From contig JAJPGY010000008.1 in assembly GCA_021325555.1 (NCBI GenBank), positions 1 to 64,000 of the forward strand: 64,000 bases of DNA, in the 5' to 3' direction. The notes beneath the pieces were generated by a model. It did not search any database. It was not told the origin of the DNA and saw only the letters and a list, made by a program, of their open reading frames with translations. Positions 54,076 through 62,711 of this stretch are shown piece by piece; the stretch's first letter is position 1, and each line of letters opens with the position of its first letter. Origin of the DNA: Pseudomonadota bacterium (GTDB lineage: Bacteria; Cyanobacteriota; Vampirovibrionia; Obscuribacterales; Obscuribacteraceae). Position numbers and translations under genes: made by a program.

Positions 54076-55128
54076 ATGAGCAATCCAGTCACAGCCGGCA
54101 CTGCGCGGCGGGAATCGCAAGACATGCACCTCGTCTTCGGCAGCGGCGGCACCAAAGCCATCCTTGCCGGAGCCGGCGCAGTACTCGCCATTCACACCAC
54201 AGGGCTGAAGAGCTGGCGCTCCATCGGCGGCGCCAGCGGCGGTTCGATAATCGCCGCCCTGTTCGCCCGAGACGTCTCGGTCAAGCAGGTTCTCCACCTC
54301 GCTTGCGAGACTGATTTCTCGAAGCTCGTCACCGCCCGTACCGGCCTCGTGGGACGGTTGTGGGCATTTCTTCGCAAGTACCGCTACGAGAAGGTGCGCC
54401 CGGTCAAGGGCGTCTTTTCTCACGAGAGCTTGAGGCAGCTCGTGGACAGATACGTCCCGGCCTGGCCGGAGAGGCTCTAAATCGTTGCCGCTTGCAACCA
54501 CGGCCAGCTGGTCTTCACCGCCGGCGGCGGCATGTGCAGGTACGAGCGCGAACGCGCCGAGCAGCACATCTCCGACCGGCTGCCCTCGGTGGGGATGGCA
54601 GTCTGCGCCTCCTGCGCCATTCCCGGCATCCTCGATGCCGTCGAATACCGCGGGGAATTCCTCTACGACGGCGCCCTGAGCGGCGACGGTCAGTGCCCTG
54701 TGGAGCCGGCGCAGCGCCACTTCGGCGCCCGCCCGGACCAGATAGTGGCCATCGACGTCGGCGAGGACGAGATAAAGAAATCCCGGCTGCTGCGTCTCCT
54801 CTGGGCGCTGAGCTGCGGAGGCCGCTGCGACAACATCGACGGCGATCATCCGGACGAATCAAAAGGGACCATCGTGGTGAAGCCGATCGTGACCGGCTTT
54901 CATGCTCTCGCCTTCACGCTGGCGCGGCACCACAAGTGGCGCGCCATCCTGAGCGGCTACCGGGCATTCGTCGCTCGTCTCGAGGAAGCCGGGCTGCTCG
55001 ATGAGAAAGAACACCAGGCGACCTTCGAGCTGTCCGAGCTGTTCGGCGGGCTGCTTGCCAGCAAGCTCAGCAAAGCCGACTTTGTCCGCGCCATGGAGCT
55101 GGTCCTGTCTCAACACGGTCTGTTCTGA
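54076..55128 (+). pseudogene. Patatin-like phospholipase with an in-frame stop
   Basis: The frame runs 351 codons from an ATG at 54076 to a TGA at 55126 but contains a TAA at 54478-54480 (codon 135). Before it are the oxyanion loop FGSGGTKAIL and nucleophile S54 in GGASGGS. After it, in the same frame, come ASCAIPGILDAVEY and the catalytic Asp in LYDGALSG. The TAA falls where the paralogue at 20664 has Trp in WPKNYWTM, so a single base change could explain it. The stop separates the two catalytic residues, so the short product should be inactive unless the stop is read through. Otherwise well preserved, hence a recent lesion, a sequencing error or recoding. Confidence 0.85.
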
Positions 55129-55149
55129 GCCTCTTCCATGGAGCCTGGC

Positions 55150-55744
55150 ATGAGCATGTTCTCCCACCTGAGGGACTCACTGACCAAGTGGGCTCTCACC
55201 CCTTTCCTGCTGCGCTACACCTGGATGCCCGGGAAGTCGTTCACCGGCTCCCTGCCGCCGCTGAGGTGGTCGCAGCGGACGATCGCCGGCAACTGCCGCC
55301 GCCACGTCAACGCGCTGGCGGTGGAAATTGGTGACCGGAGCACGGACAATGAGGCGGGACTCGAGAAAGCGGCATGCTTCATCGAGACGACCTTTCGCCG
55401 GATCGGCTATGAGCCTGCAAGCCAGAGCTTCTCCGTCGGCGGCAGGACCCTGCGCAACATCGAGGTCGAGCGTCGCGGCGCCGGATTCACTCAAGGACAT
55501 CGGCAGGTCGGACCACTGGTCCTTCTGGCAGATGGGCTATGCTGCGCTCATGCTGACCGACACCTCGAACTTTCGCTTCCAGCACCTGCACACCGGCCAG
55601 GACACGCCGGACAAGGTCGACTTCGACAAGCTGGCGCGCGTCGTCGATGGAATGACGTACGTCGTGCTCGATCTGGCGGGCGAAGGAAGCCCCACCAACC
55701 AAACCAGGTGCGCTTGTCGCACCGGCAGGAGCAACACCAAATGA
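55150..55744 (+). pseudogene. M28-type peptidase remnant with internal deletion
   Basis: The 5' part reads like the start of an M28 aminopeptidase (NALAVEIGDRSTDNEAGLEK, then CFIETTFRRIGYEPASQSFS). Near 55485 the sequence jumps, in another frame, to the C-terminal part DIGRSDHWSFWQMGYAALML then TDTSNFRFQHLHTGQDTPDK. Roughly the middle 100-150 residues with most metal ligands are missing. The 3' frame ends in TGA at 55742-55744, overlapping the start of the DUF962 gene as ATGA, so the intact ancestor was probably translationally coupled to it. Confidence 0.8.
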
Positions 55745-56046
55745 GCCAGCGCTATCGATCCTTCGCGGACTTCTATCCCTTCTATCTTTCGCAGCACAAG
55801 GACCAGCGCAACCGGCGCATGCACTTCCTGGCCAGCTGGGTGGTGATTGCTTTCGCGGTCGCGAGCATCGTCACCGGGAACCGGGCTCTGCTTATCGGAG
55901 CACCGGTCGGCGGCTACTTCTGCGCCTGGATCGGTCACTTCTTCTTCGAGAAGAACAAGCCCGCCACATTCACCTACCCCATCTACAGCCTGATCGGGGA
56001 TTGGGTAATGTTCTATCAAATGCTGACGGGCAGGATACCTGTCTGA
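55741..56046 (+). CDS. DUF962 / Mpo1-like membrane protein
   Basis: 101 residues. HKDQRNRRMHFLASWVVIAF and the HFFFEKNKPATFTYP block are the family signature, as in yeast Mpo1, an iron-dependent fatty-acid alpha-dioxygenase-like protein; the bacterial role is not settled. Two to four hydrophobic helices (WVVIAFAVASIVTG, ALLIGAPVGGYFCAWIGHFF). The ATG at 55741 overlaps the stop of the peptidase remnant. Confidence 0.88.
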   Translation: MSQRYRSFADFYPFYLSQHKDQRNRRMHFLASWVVIAFAVASIVTGNRALLIGAPVGGYFCAWIGHFFFEKNKPATFTYPIYSLIGDWVMFYQMLTGRIPV

Positions 56047-56206
56047 AACTGCCGGGGACGGACTCGCTACGGAGTAATCCGCGGGCCGTCCTCTTCCTTC
56101 TGCCTCGAGCCCCAAATTTTTTGGTCGAATCTCTCCGGTATTCTTTAGTAGAAGCAGGCTTTTTTGCGATCACAATTTGCCGACCAGCTCGGCGCCTCGC
56201 TTTCCA

Positions 56207-56251
56207 GGCAGCAGGTTGACAGCGACTATGTACGTCGGTCAACCTGCTGCC
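56207..56251. repeat. Perfect 14-bp inverted repeat
   Basis: GGCAGCAGGTTGAC at 56207-56220 and its complement at 56238-56251, 17-base loop, between the DUF962 gene and a convergent orphan gene. It has no T-run on either side. Confidence 0.75.
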
Positions 56252-56270
56252 CGCGAACCCAGGGGACCGG

Positions 56271-56639
56271 TTATTGGTCCGGCAATCGAATCAGGAGTGA
56301 GCGCTCCCGGTCGCGATTATGGCGGTCCTGGATGTCGACCTTGTATCCCCGGCTGCTGAGCGCGCCGGCCACCACATCGAGGAGCGGCAGCGGCATGTCC
56401 TGCGCCGGAACATCAATCATTCCGTCCTCGTCCGGCTCGTCGTGGCAGAGCGCGCGACCGACTCGCTCCAGAAAGGAGGACAGCCGCCGGAGTCTCCGCT
56501 TCTCGCGAAGCTCGCCGGGGGTCGGGATGGGGGCTAGAGCGAGGCACTGTGCCAGCTCGTGAGCGCCCGCACGTCGGTGCCTGTCCGGCTGGTCTTCAAG
56601 AACGGTGAGACATCTGGGATTGGTGGAGTCTAATGCCAC
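56271..56639 (-). CDS. Hypothetical protein
   Basis: 122 residues with a GTG start at 56639 that lacks a good ribosome site, so the start is uncertain. Composition is protein-like and charged (ELREKRRLRRLSSFLERVGR, DEPDEDGMIDVPAQDMPLPL, YKVDIQDRHNRDRERSLLIR). The family is not recognised. Confidence 0.45.
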   Translation of the reverse strand: MALDSTNPRCLTVLEDQPDRHRRAGAHELAQCLALAPIPTPGELREKRRLRRLSSFLERVGRALCHDEPDEDGMIDVPAQDMPLPLLDVVAGALSSRGYKVDIQDRHNRDRERSLLIRLPDQ

Positions 56640-56699
56640 GGTCTTATGGTCTTTCTGCCTTTTTTGAAGGCGGATTGCAGGTGAAGTTCGGGGGATTCC

Positions 56700-57447
56700 T
56701 CATCGCCCGGGCGCCCGGCCAGTTTCCCCGCCGGCGGTTTCGGCCGTCAAGCCCTGCATGACAGGGGAAAGCGGCCAGATCCAGCCGCGTTTGGTGTGAT
56801 AGCTGCCGATACCGCTGGCGGTGCTGCCGGTGAACAGCCTCGGGTCATCTCCGGAGAGGATGAAACGCCGCGTGTTCTGGTAAATCGGGTCATCAACCGG
56901 TGTGAAGCCCAGGTAAGGGGCGGAAAGAAGGCTCGGGATGTTGGCGTCATCGGCAAAGAGGCAATGGCCGAGCCCGTCTACCTCATAGGCGTATACAAGA
57001 CCGCAGCCGTGCGTGCGGACGACGCCGTAGCCGGGGGTGAAGGCGTTGGCATAAGAATCGACGAGGAGATACCTGCCCTGGCGCGATAACGCCCTTGATG
57101 AAGCCGGCGACAGCCGGATCCCTGGCGTAGAAGAGGTAGGGGCGGAACTCGGCGGAGGCGTCTTGCAACCACTAGGCGGGAATATCGCCGGTGCTCACGT
57201 AAACGCTGCCGTCGGCGGTCAGGCTGGAGTGCTGTTCCGCATCCAGGAGAGCGTTCCGGTAGATCTGCTCGAGCTGCGCATTCGGGTTGCGGTACGCGAG
57301 CGCGGCGTCCTCGACGGCCGGAAGATTGATTCCCACAGCCGGGCGGGGCGGCGTGCTCAAGAGCATGGCCGCGGTCATGCTCCCAGCGATCCTGCGCAGC
57401 CTGCTCCAGATGCACCGGCTCTGCGTTGCTTTAGAGCTTCTTGGCAT
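56700..57447 (-). pseudogene. GH125 exo-alpha-1,6-mannosidase remnant
   Basis: Starts at an ATG at 57447 with AGGGAGGT upstream and a signal-like N-terminus. RNPNAQLEQIYRNALLDAEQ and DGSVYVSTGDIPA match GH125. Then a TAG at 57172-57174 replaces the usual Met (IPA-stop-WLQDASAEFRPYLF). After a frameshift near 57085 the third frame continues RQGRYLLVDSYANAFT, and a large deletion joins this directly to the family's C-terminus: GLVYAYEVDGLGHCLFADDA, NIPSLLSAPYLGF, TRRFILSG, TASGIGSYHTKRGWIWPL. Three independent lesions (stop, frameshift, loss of ~200 central residues) make it a clear pseudogene. Confidence 0.85.
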
Positions 57448-57669
57448 GTTGAAGAGACCTCCCTTCAGGAGGACGGGGCACGAATGATTACCCAGCGAGA
57501 CCAGACGGTCTCGAGCACAGGCACGCGTTCGGACGGTCGAGCCTCGCCGCTTAGCCGCCTGGCTGGCTATCGGGTGGGTCGGACTCGAGGCGTCTTTCTC
57601 GGATTCGTTCAGCCGTGCTCGCGAAAACAAGGGTAAGACAGGAACACCTCCAACCAACCACAAAGCGGC

Positions 57670-57855
57670 TTGCAGATCCAGGCGAAAAAGCTCTTTTCCG
57701 GCAAAGATATCCTGATTGGTGGCGGTTTCCCCATCATGATCGATGGCCGGGCTATTACCGGTATCACGGGAAACTGCTACCAGTTCAGCCACCCGGTCTG
57801 CGCCACCGGCCCGCATCTCTGCGTGCTGGAGGACACCGGGCTTGGCGCAATTTAA
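57670..57855 (+). CDS. Possible small protein
   Basis: 61 codons from a TTG, or shorter from an ATG at 57736. LFSGKDILIGGGFPIMIDGR and CYQFSHPVCATGPHLCV look protein-like, but there is no ribosome site before the TTG. Upstream of the repeat-protein gene on the same strand. Could be a real small protein or chance. Confidence 0.3.
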   Translation: MQIQAKKLFSGKDILIGGGFPIMIDGRAITGITGNCYQFSHPVCATGPHLCVLEDTGLGAI

Positions 57856-57956
57856 TGCAGGCGCTGTCGAAAAAGCGGCGACCGCCGGTATACCCGTCTA
57901 CCGCGACCTATCCCAAAGCCGCGACCGCAGCATAATCATCAGACGAGGTGTCTTCA

Positions 57957-59321
57957 ATGAGTTTCCCCTCTTACCAGCGCTTTGCCGCGTCGGATACGAC
58001 GCCCATGGATTCCGCCGGCCTGCCTGCATCCCCGGACGGGGGCAGCTCGGCCGGGGCCATGTTCAACGAGGTCTACAATCCCGCCTCGGCCAGCCAGCCT
58101 TATGGCGGAATGAACTTCACGCCCGACATGCAGCAAAACATAGTAGCGCTCGAAAGCTTGCCTGTAGTGGAACTTACCAATGCCATCGCGGCGCTGCCGC
58201 AACAGGACCTCCAGCAGATTGAGCAGACCCTGGTCCAGTCCGGCTACATAAGCCCGGCCATCCTCAACGTCTCCGATTCGGCTACCGCCGCTGCCTGGAT
58301 CGCCGGCTCAATACCCGAGCCCGCCCTCGAGATTCAGTTGTCGCAGCTGCCCACGACAGACATCCAGCAAGCCGTCAGCCAGGCAGCCAACGCCCCGCTG
58401 AACTACCCGTTTGACACTTCGGGAAACAGCACGCCGTTTGACCCGACGGGAAACGGTCAATTCCAGGCGCCGCCTGATGTCCTCCCCGTGCCAAATGGCG
58501 GCGGCCCCGCTGATCCGCCCATGGACCCGGCGGCGCAACCGGCGGACAGCACTCTTTCCAACATGTCGGCGGATCAACTGGCTCAACTGATCGCCAGCCT
58601 GCCGAATCAGGATATTCAGACCGTCGCCACCGCCCTGACGCCGGCCGATCAGCAGCAACTGGTCAACCAGCTGCAGGGGGTCTCTTCGCCCACGGACCAG
58701 CAGATCGCCCAGGCCCTGGCGACGCTGCCGCAGAGCGATCTGGTGCAGGCGCTCTCTCAGGTGCCGCAGTCCGACATCCAGCAGGCCATCTCGCAGATGA
58801 ACAACCCCAATCCGCAGGGTCCGGCTGATCCGACGGGCGGACAGTCGCCCTCGGACGCCACCGCTCCCGCGCCAACGGGTGCGCCGCACGCATCGCCTCT
58901 CCAGTCGCTCCTGCACGATATCGCTCCTTTCGCGGCCGGCACTTTCCTTGGGCCGAAGCTCATCCGCGGCGCCAGGGGGCTTATCGGCAAGGGCTCCAAC
59001 GCTGCCGGTGATTTGATCGACAAGATCAAGAACATGCGCGGCGGCAACGGCGGCGCTGCCGGCGAAGCAGCCGGCTCCGGCGAGGCGGCCGGCGGCGAGG
59101 CGGCAGGCGGTGAAGCAGCAGGGAGCGCCGCAGGCGGTGAAGCGGCGGGCGGCGCGGCGGCCGGCGAAGCCGCGGGCGGCGCGGCGGCCGGTGAAGCCGC
59201 GGGCGGCGCGGCCGCAACTGCTGCCGAAGGCGGCGGCATCCTGGCCGATCTGGCCGGCGGCGCCGAGGCTGTCGGCGGCGCTCTGCTGGATGTCGCACCG
59301 GAGGCGCTCCTGGCCTTCTAA
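57957..59321 (+). CDS. Repeat protein with LPxxDIQ helices and a Gly-Glu-Ala-Ala tail
   Basis: 454 residues, GAGGTG eight bases before the ATG at 57957. Residues ~60-280 contain repeated helix pairs with a common core: LPQQDLQQIEQTL, LPTTDIQQAVSQA, LPNQDIQTVATAL, LPQSDLVQALSQVPQSDIQQ. A Pro/Gly linker precedes a ~35-residue hydrophobic segment (PFAAGTFLGPKLIRGARGLIG), then a run of near-perfect GEAAGG/GEAAGGAA units (~365-425) and a hydrophobic end (ILADLAGGAEAVGGALLDVA). No signal peptide. It looks like a structural or surface repeat protein; function unknown. Confidence 0.75.
   Translation: MSFPSYQRFAASDTTPMDSAGLPASPDGGSSAGAMFNEVYNPASASQPYGGMNFTPDMQQNIVALESLPVVELTNAIAALPQQDLQQIEQTLVQSGYISPAILNVSDSATAAAWIAGSIPEPALEIQLSQLPTTDIQQAVSQAANAPLNYPFDTSGNSTPFDPTGNGQFQAPPDVLPVPNGGGPADPPMDPAAQPADSTLSNMSADQLAQLIASLPNQDIQTVATALTPADQQQLVNQLQGVSSPTDQQIAQALATLPQSDLVQALSQVPQSDIQQAISQMNNPNPQGPADPTGGQSPSDATAPAPTGAPHASPLQSLLHDIAPFAAGTFLGPKLIRGARGLIGKGSNAAGDLIDKIKNMRGGNGGAAGEAAGSGEAAGGEAAGGEAAGSAAGGEAAGGAAAGEAAGGAAAGEAAGGAAATAAEGGGILADLAGGAEAVGGALLDVAPEALLAF
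59050..59217 (+). repeat. Coding tandem repeat (Gly-Glu-Ala-Ala-Gly units)
   Basis: Short GC-rich units such as GGCGAGGCGGCCGGC and GCCGGTGAAGCCGCGGGC recur in tandem, encoding GEAAGG(AA) blocks. Such tracts easily gain or lose units. Confidence 0.8.
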
Positions 59322-59371
59322 GCAGCCGACAGCCTCGGCGCCACGAATCTGCGACGCGTAACGGCACTGCC

Positions 59372-59417
59372 GGCGGACCGGTCCGAGCTCACGGCTCGAC
59401 CGGTCCGCCCTCTTTTT
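59372..59417 (+). terminator. Rho-independent terminator after the repeat-protein gene
   Basis: GGCGGACCGGT-c-CGAGC pairs with GCTCG-a-CCGGTCCGCC around a short loop, followed by CTCTTTTT. Confidence 0.85.
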
Positions 59418-59817
59418 CCGGCTGGAGCCGAGCGACCGCACGCTCAGCGAGCGTCCGCCAGGCGTGTCAGATCGGCAGCATACGCTTGCCGCTCAGCCCT
59501 CGATCCGAATTTTGCCTGCACCAGAAATGGCTGGCGGGCGCCCCTCTGGCGCTTTACCTCGCCCGCATCGAAGGCGTGGCATCAGGCGAGATCGCCGGCG
59601 GTGATTACGGAACGTAAAGGGGCGTTCCGCAACAGAACTTTATAGGCCTGGATAAGCGTTCTTGCTAACAAGAACTATCTTCTCGCTCCTAAGTCTTTTC
59701 GAAGCCGGAAAGAACAACTCAGCAGGGCTTTTTTCCGATTACCCAAGCAACGTTTTCTCAACAGGCCCGGGCCGGCTCGTCTGGCTCGGATTTTTCCACC
59801 CCACTTTGGGAGCGCTT
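59418..59817. other. Intergenic region, nothing assigned
   Basis: About 400 bases between the terminator and the thioredoxin-like gene. The AT-rich part at 59660-59760 probably holds a promoter. No gene recognised. Confidence 0.4.
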
Positions 59818-60258
59818 ATGAAACGCCTGTTCATAGCCATTTTTACTACCATCGCCTTCTTCGCCGCGGCCGCACCAGCTTCGGCCCGCCCCCCGACCAT
59901 CGCCATCATCTCGACCGGCGAGCTAGACCCCGCGCTGGCGGCACGGGTGGCGGCAGCTCGCGGCCCCGTGGTCTTGACCTTCTACGACCGCAAAGACACC
60001 GGCTCCGAATGCGTGCAACAGCCCGCAGTCGAGCAGGACGTCGCGCGACGGTTCAGCGGCAAGGTCACTTTGCTGCAGGCAGACGTCGCCGATCAAGACC
60101 AGGAGATGATCGAGCGGGCACGAATTGCCGTATGCCCGACGCACCTCTTTGTTCTGGAGCGCCACGGCGACACGCTCGTCACCAAGCGCATCTGGGGCTA
60201 TCTGAGCGAAGCCGACTTCCAGGAGGTGCTCCATGAGTTTTACGGGGTTCAGCCGTGA
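59818..60258 (+). CDS. Secreted thioredoxin-fold-like protein
   Basis: 146 residues. Signal peptide MKRLFIAIFTTIAFFAAAAPASA. The mature part has a thioredoxin-like pattern: strand PVVLTFYD, a single Cys where CxxC would be (GSECVQQ), KVTLLQADV, and a cis-Pro-like CPTHLFVLE followed by a helix (SEADFQEVLHEFY). With only one Cys at the active position it is unlikely to be a normal disulfide oxidase. Exported; role unknown. Confidence 0.7.
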   Translation: MKRLFIAIFTTIAFFAAAAPASARPPTIAIISTGELDPALAARVAAARGPVVLTFYDRKDTGSECVQQPAVEQDVARRFSGKVTLLQADVADQDQEMIERARIAVCPTHLFVLERHGDTLVTKRIWGYLSEADFQEVLHEFYGVQP

Positions 60259-60312
60259 CTCGTCACCGGTTCCCCGGTACTGCCAAACTACATTCCGCAT
60301 CTGGAGCACGGC

Positions 60313-60792
60313 ATGAAGCCGCAAGCATTTACCGCATTTATTTTGCTGGCTACGGCTGCCGCCACGAGCACCTGCTACGCCTGCCCTGCCGCTCAAACAG
60401 CGGGGCCGGAGGCTGTTTCTCAGCCCTTTGACTTCGTTCATGACGGGCCAGCCATGCAAAGATTCATCGCCGCCTACGTGGAGAAGATATCCGCGCCAGC
60501 GCCGGCCACCGGCGGGATGCGCTTGCGCCTGCCGCCCGAGGACAACGTCGCCCGGGCGCTCGAAAGCGAGGACGCCCGCCGTACAGACGACGAGCGGCTT
60601 TGGTTTGCCGACCGCATGGACCTTGCCGATGATTACCGCGACAACCCGGTCGACAGGTTTATCGACGAGGATCTGCACGGCATAGGCAGGGTCGAGTTCA
60701 AGGTGAACCACTACAGGTTCCGAGTCGATTACCTCTACACGAAGCGCTGCCGGCTGAAAGGCACGGGGCTCTGCGTGAGCGTGCGCTTCTAA
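60313..60792 (+). CDS. Secreted hypothetical protein
   Basis: 159 residues with a signal peptide (AFTAFILLATAAATSTCYA). The mature part is charged (RLPPEDNVARALESEDARRT, DDYRDNPVDRFIDEDLHGIG) and ends in a beta-rich Cys-containing strand pair (RVDYLYTKRCRLKGTGLCVS). Follows the thioredoxin-like gene by 54 bases, so the two may be co-expressed. Family unknown. Confidence 0.65.
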   Translation: MKPQAFTAFILLATAAATSTCYACPAAQTAGPEAVSQPFDFVHDGPAMQRFIAAYVEKISAPAPATGGMRLRLPPEDNVARALESEDARRTDDERLWFADRMDLADDYRDNPVDRFIDEDLHGIGRVEFKVNHYRFRVDYLYTKRCRLKGTGLCVSVRF

Positions 60793-60798
60793 TTTTCC

Positions 60799-60838
60799 CG
60801 GCCGTGGCCCAACCCCGGGGCGCACGGCCGTCTTTTTT
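60799..60838 (+). terminator. Rho-independent terminator
   Basis: CGGCCGTG (60799-60806) pairs with CACGGCCG (60823-60830) and is followed by TCTTTTTT. Confidence 0.85.
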
Positions 60839-60944
60839 CCCGCCCTCTACGTGTGACCATCGTACTATATCCTATCTTATAACAAAAAAGAAACAAAAGG
60901 GCACCATCCATGGTGCCCGGCAGGCGCCGCCTGCGCGAAGGAGC

Positions 60945-61718
60945 TCAAGGCTCCTGGCTTCGATCCCTCGTCTGCCCGCCCGAAGCCGAGACGGATTGGA
61001 CGACGTACCTGGTGATCTCCTGCAGCACCATTCCGGCCAGGAAAAGGACGGCACCGGTGGGGGCGTTGGCGATCTCGATCCCGCCGACCGACGCCGACCA
61101 TTGCGGCGAGCTCAAGGTGCTGAGCCACACGACCAGGACGCCGAGCACCTCGCAGAGGAACCCGCCGATAAGGCCGGTCATGGAGATCCACCACTGGAGC
61201 CTCTCGGCAAGCGTCCAGAACTCCTTGTCCACACTGCCGGTGGGCACGACGATGCCGCGCCGCCCCCAGGTGATGTAGCCTCCGTGGCGCCGGCTGCGAG
61301 CGAAGAGCCGGCGCAGCCAGCGGCAGATCCAGCAACCGCCGTCCTCCTGCGGCGGCGGCGGCGGCGGATCGTCGGGGCTGGGGTCCTCCTGGGTGACATC
61401 AAAGCGGGCACGCATGGCTGCCCAGATGCCCACCAGCACCAGCGCGATGCCGGGCGTGGCGTTCTTGATCACCAGCTCCAGCCAGCTGATGCTCCACTCG
61501 CGGGGCCATTTGAATCCCGTGAGCTCGAGGACGGCACCGAAAATCTCACAGAGGATGGCGATCAGCAGCCAGCCCTCACACCAGGCGAACTGACCGCGCA
61601 GGACGCGCGTCCAGAACTCCGGGCTCATGGGCGGGGTCACCACGATCCCGCTTTTCACGCTTCGGCGCTCGGCGGCTGCCTGGCGGCCGCCGCAAAGCGA
61701 CTGCAGAAACTTGCACAT
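60945..61718 (-). CDS. Membrane protein made of two repeated halves
   Basis: 257 residues from an ATG at 61718 (AGGAG seven bases upstream). Each half has the pattern RxGIVV ... S/DxEFWT ... QxxW followed by two membrane helices: first half SGIVVTPPMSPEFWTRVLRG, WLLIAILCEIFGAVLEL, ATPGIALVLVGIW; second half RGIVVPTGSVDKEFWTLAE, LIGGFLCEVLGVLVVWL, APTGAVLFLAGMV. A Pro-rich, Cys-containing linker (DDPPPPPPQEDGGCWICRWL) joins them. An internal duplication is evident. No family recognised. Confidence 0.7.
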   Translation of the reverse strand: MCKFLQSLCGGRQAAAERRSVKSGIVVTPPMSPEFWTRVLRGQFAWCEGWLLIAILCEIFGAVLELTGFKWPREWSISWLELVIKNATPGIALVLVGIWAAMRARFDVTQEDPSPDDPPPPPPQEDGGCWICRWLRRLFARSRRHGGYITWGRRGIVVPTGSVDKEFWTLAERLQWWISMTGLIGGFLCEVLGVLVVWLSTLSSPQWSASVGGIEIANAPTGAVLFLAGMVLQEITRYVVQSVSASGGQTRDRSQEP

Positions 61719-62389
61719 GGAACACTCCTGCCTCGCATGGAGGCGCTGAGGTATGGGAGGAAAACTCACTCACGAAAAAACCGGAGATCCGGTTCTTTGG
61801 ATCCCGGCGTTGTTTGCCCTCGGGCGACCAGCCGGCGGCAAAGGAACGCTTCCGCTCCCGGCGGCGCCGGTGCTGGATTTCTCGAGGAAAAGGGGAGCCT
61901 GCTTGCGTTGTTGCGGTTTGGTTTGCCTGATTGCCTTTATGAAAAACCATGAGTGCCGTTAAGCTATCGCAAATTGGCTTGGTAGAGCAAGCAATAATTT
62001 TGTATTTAAGAACACCACTCTCGCGATGCCATGCCCTGGCCCCGGCAAGCCGGGTCCCGTTCTCATACGAACCTCAGTCTCCCGCGACCACCGGGCAGCC
62101 GGTCTAGCACCAGCTGCGCGAACCAGCGGGGTGGTCTCAGTGGGACAAATACCATCGCGCGCGCTCGCGCGAGGATCTGATCTCTCTTTGATAACCAGGG
62201 CCCGATTGTCTACGGTACGGGCATCTTTGACCAACTAACCAAGAACCAAGAACGCACCAAACTCAGAAACTCTCTTCTGAACTGATTTGACAGCACCTTT
62301 CCTCCAGCTTTCGCTGGCCGGGGCGGTGTGTCATCTCGTGCGGTCAGGTTCTGTGGCTGGTTTTTCCCTGCACCTTAAGGAGGACAGCT
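61719..62389. other. Intergenic region, nothing assigned
   Basis: About 670 bases between divergent genes. Includes an AT-rich part (61960-62010) likely to hold promoters. No gene with a ribosome site was found. Confidence 0.4.
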
Positions 62390-62608
62390 ATGGAATCGTT
62401 TATCGCACAACTCCTCGGTCTGCCGCTTCTCTTCGCGATCATCCTCGCCGGGCTGGGCATGATGGCAGGTTACAAGCCTGAGCGCATCCTCGCCTCGACG
62501 ATGAAGTTCACGATGAAGACAGTCTGGGGCATCCTGCGGGCGGTCTTCCGCTCGCACTCCGCCGCCGCGCGCAGCGCCTACCGCGCCACGCGCAACCGGC
62601 GAAGCTAG
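62390..62608 (+). CDS. 72-residue membrane protein
   Basis: ATG at 62390 directly after AAGGAGGACAGCT. One hydrophobic helix (QLLGLPLLFAIILAGLGMMA) and a very basic amphipathic C-terminus (GILRAVFRSHSAAARSAYRA then TRNRR). The basic tail may bind membrane or nucleic acid. Unknown family. Confidence 0.6.
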   Translation: MESFIAQLLGLPLLFAIILAGLGMMAGYKPERILASTMKFTMKTVWGILRAVFRSHSAAARSAYRATRNRRS

Positions 62609-62711
62609 ACAACGCACGTTCCTGCTGCGGGCAACGGACCAACCAACGGGGGGTTCGTTGTCCCTAACAGCCAACCACAACCCCGCTTCCCCAACGAAAG
62701 GAGGGGTAGCC

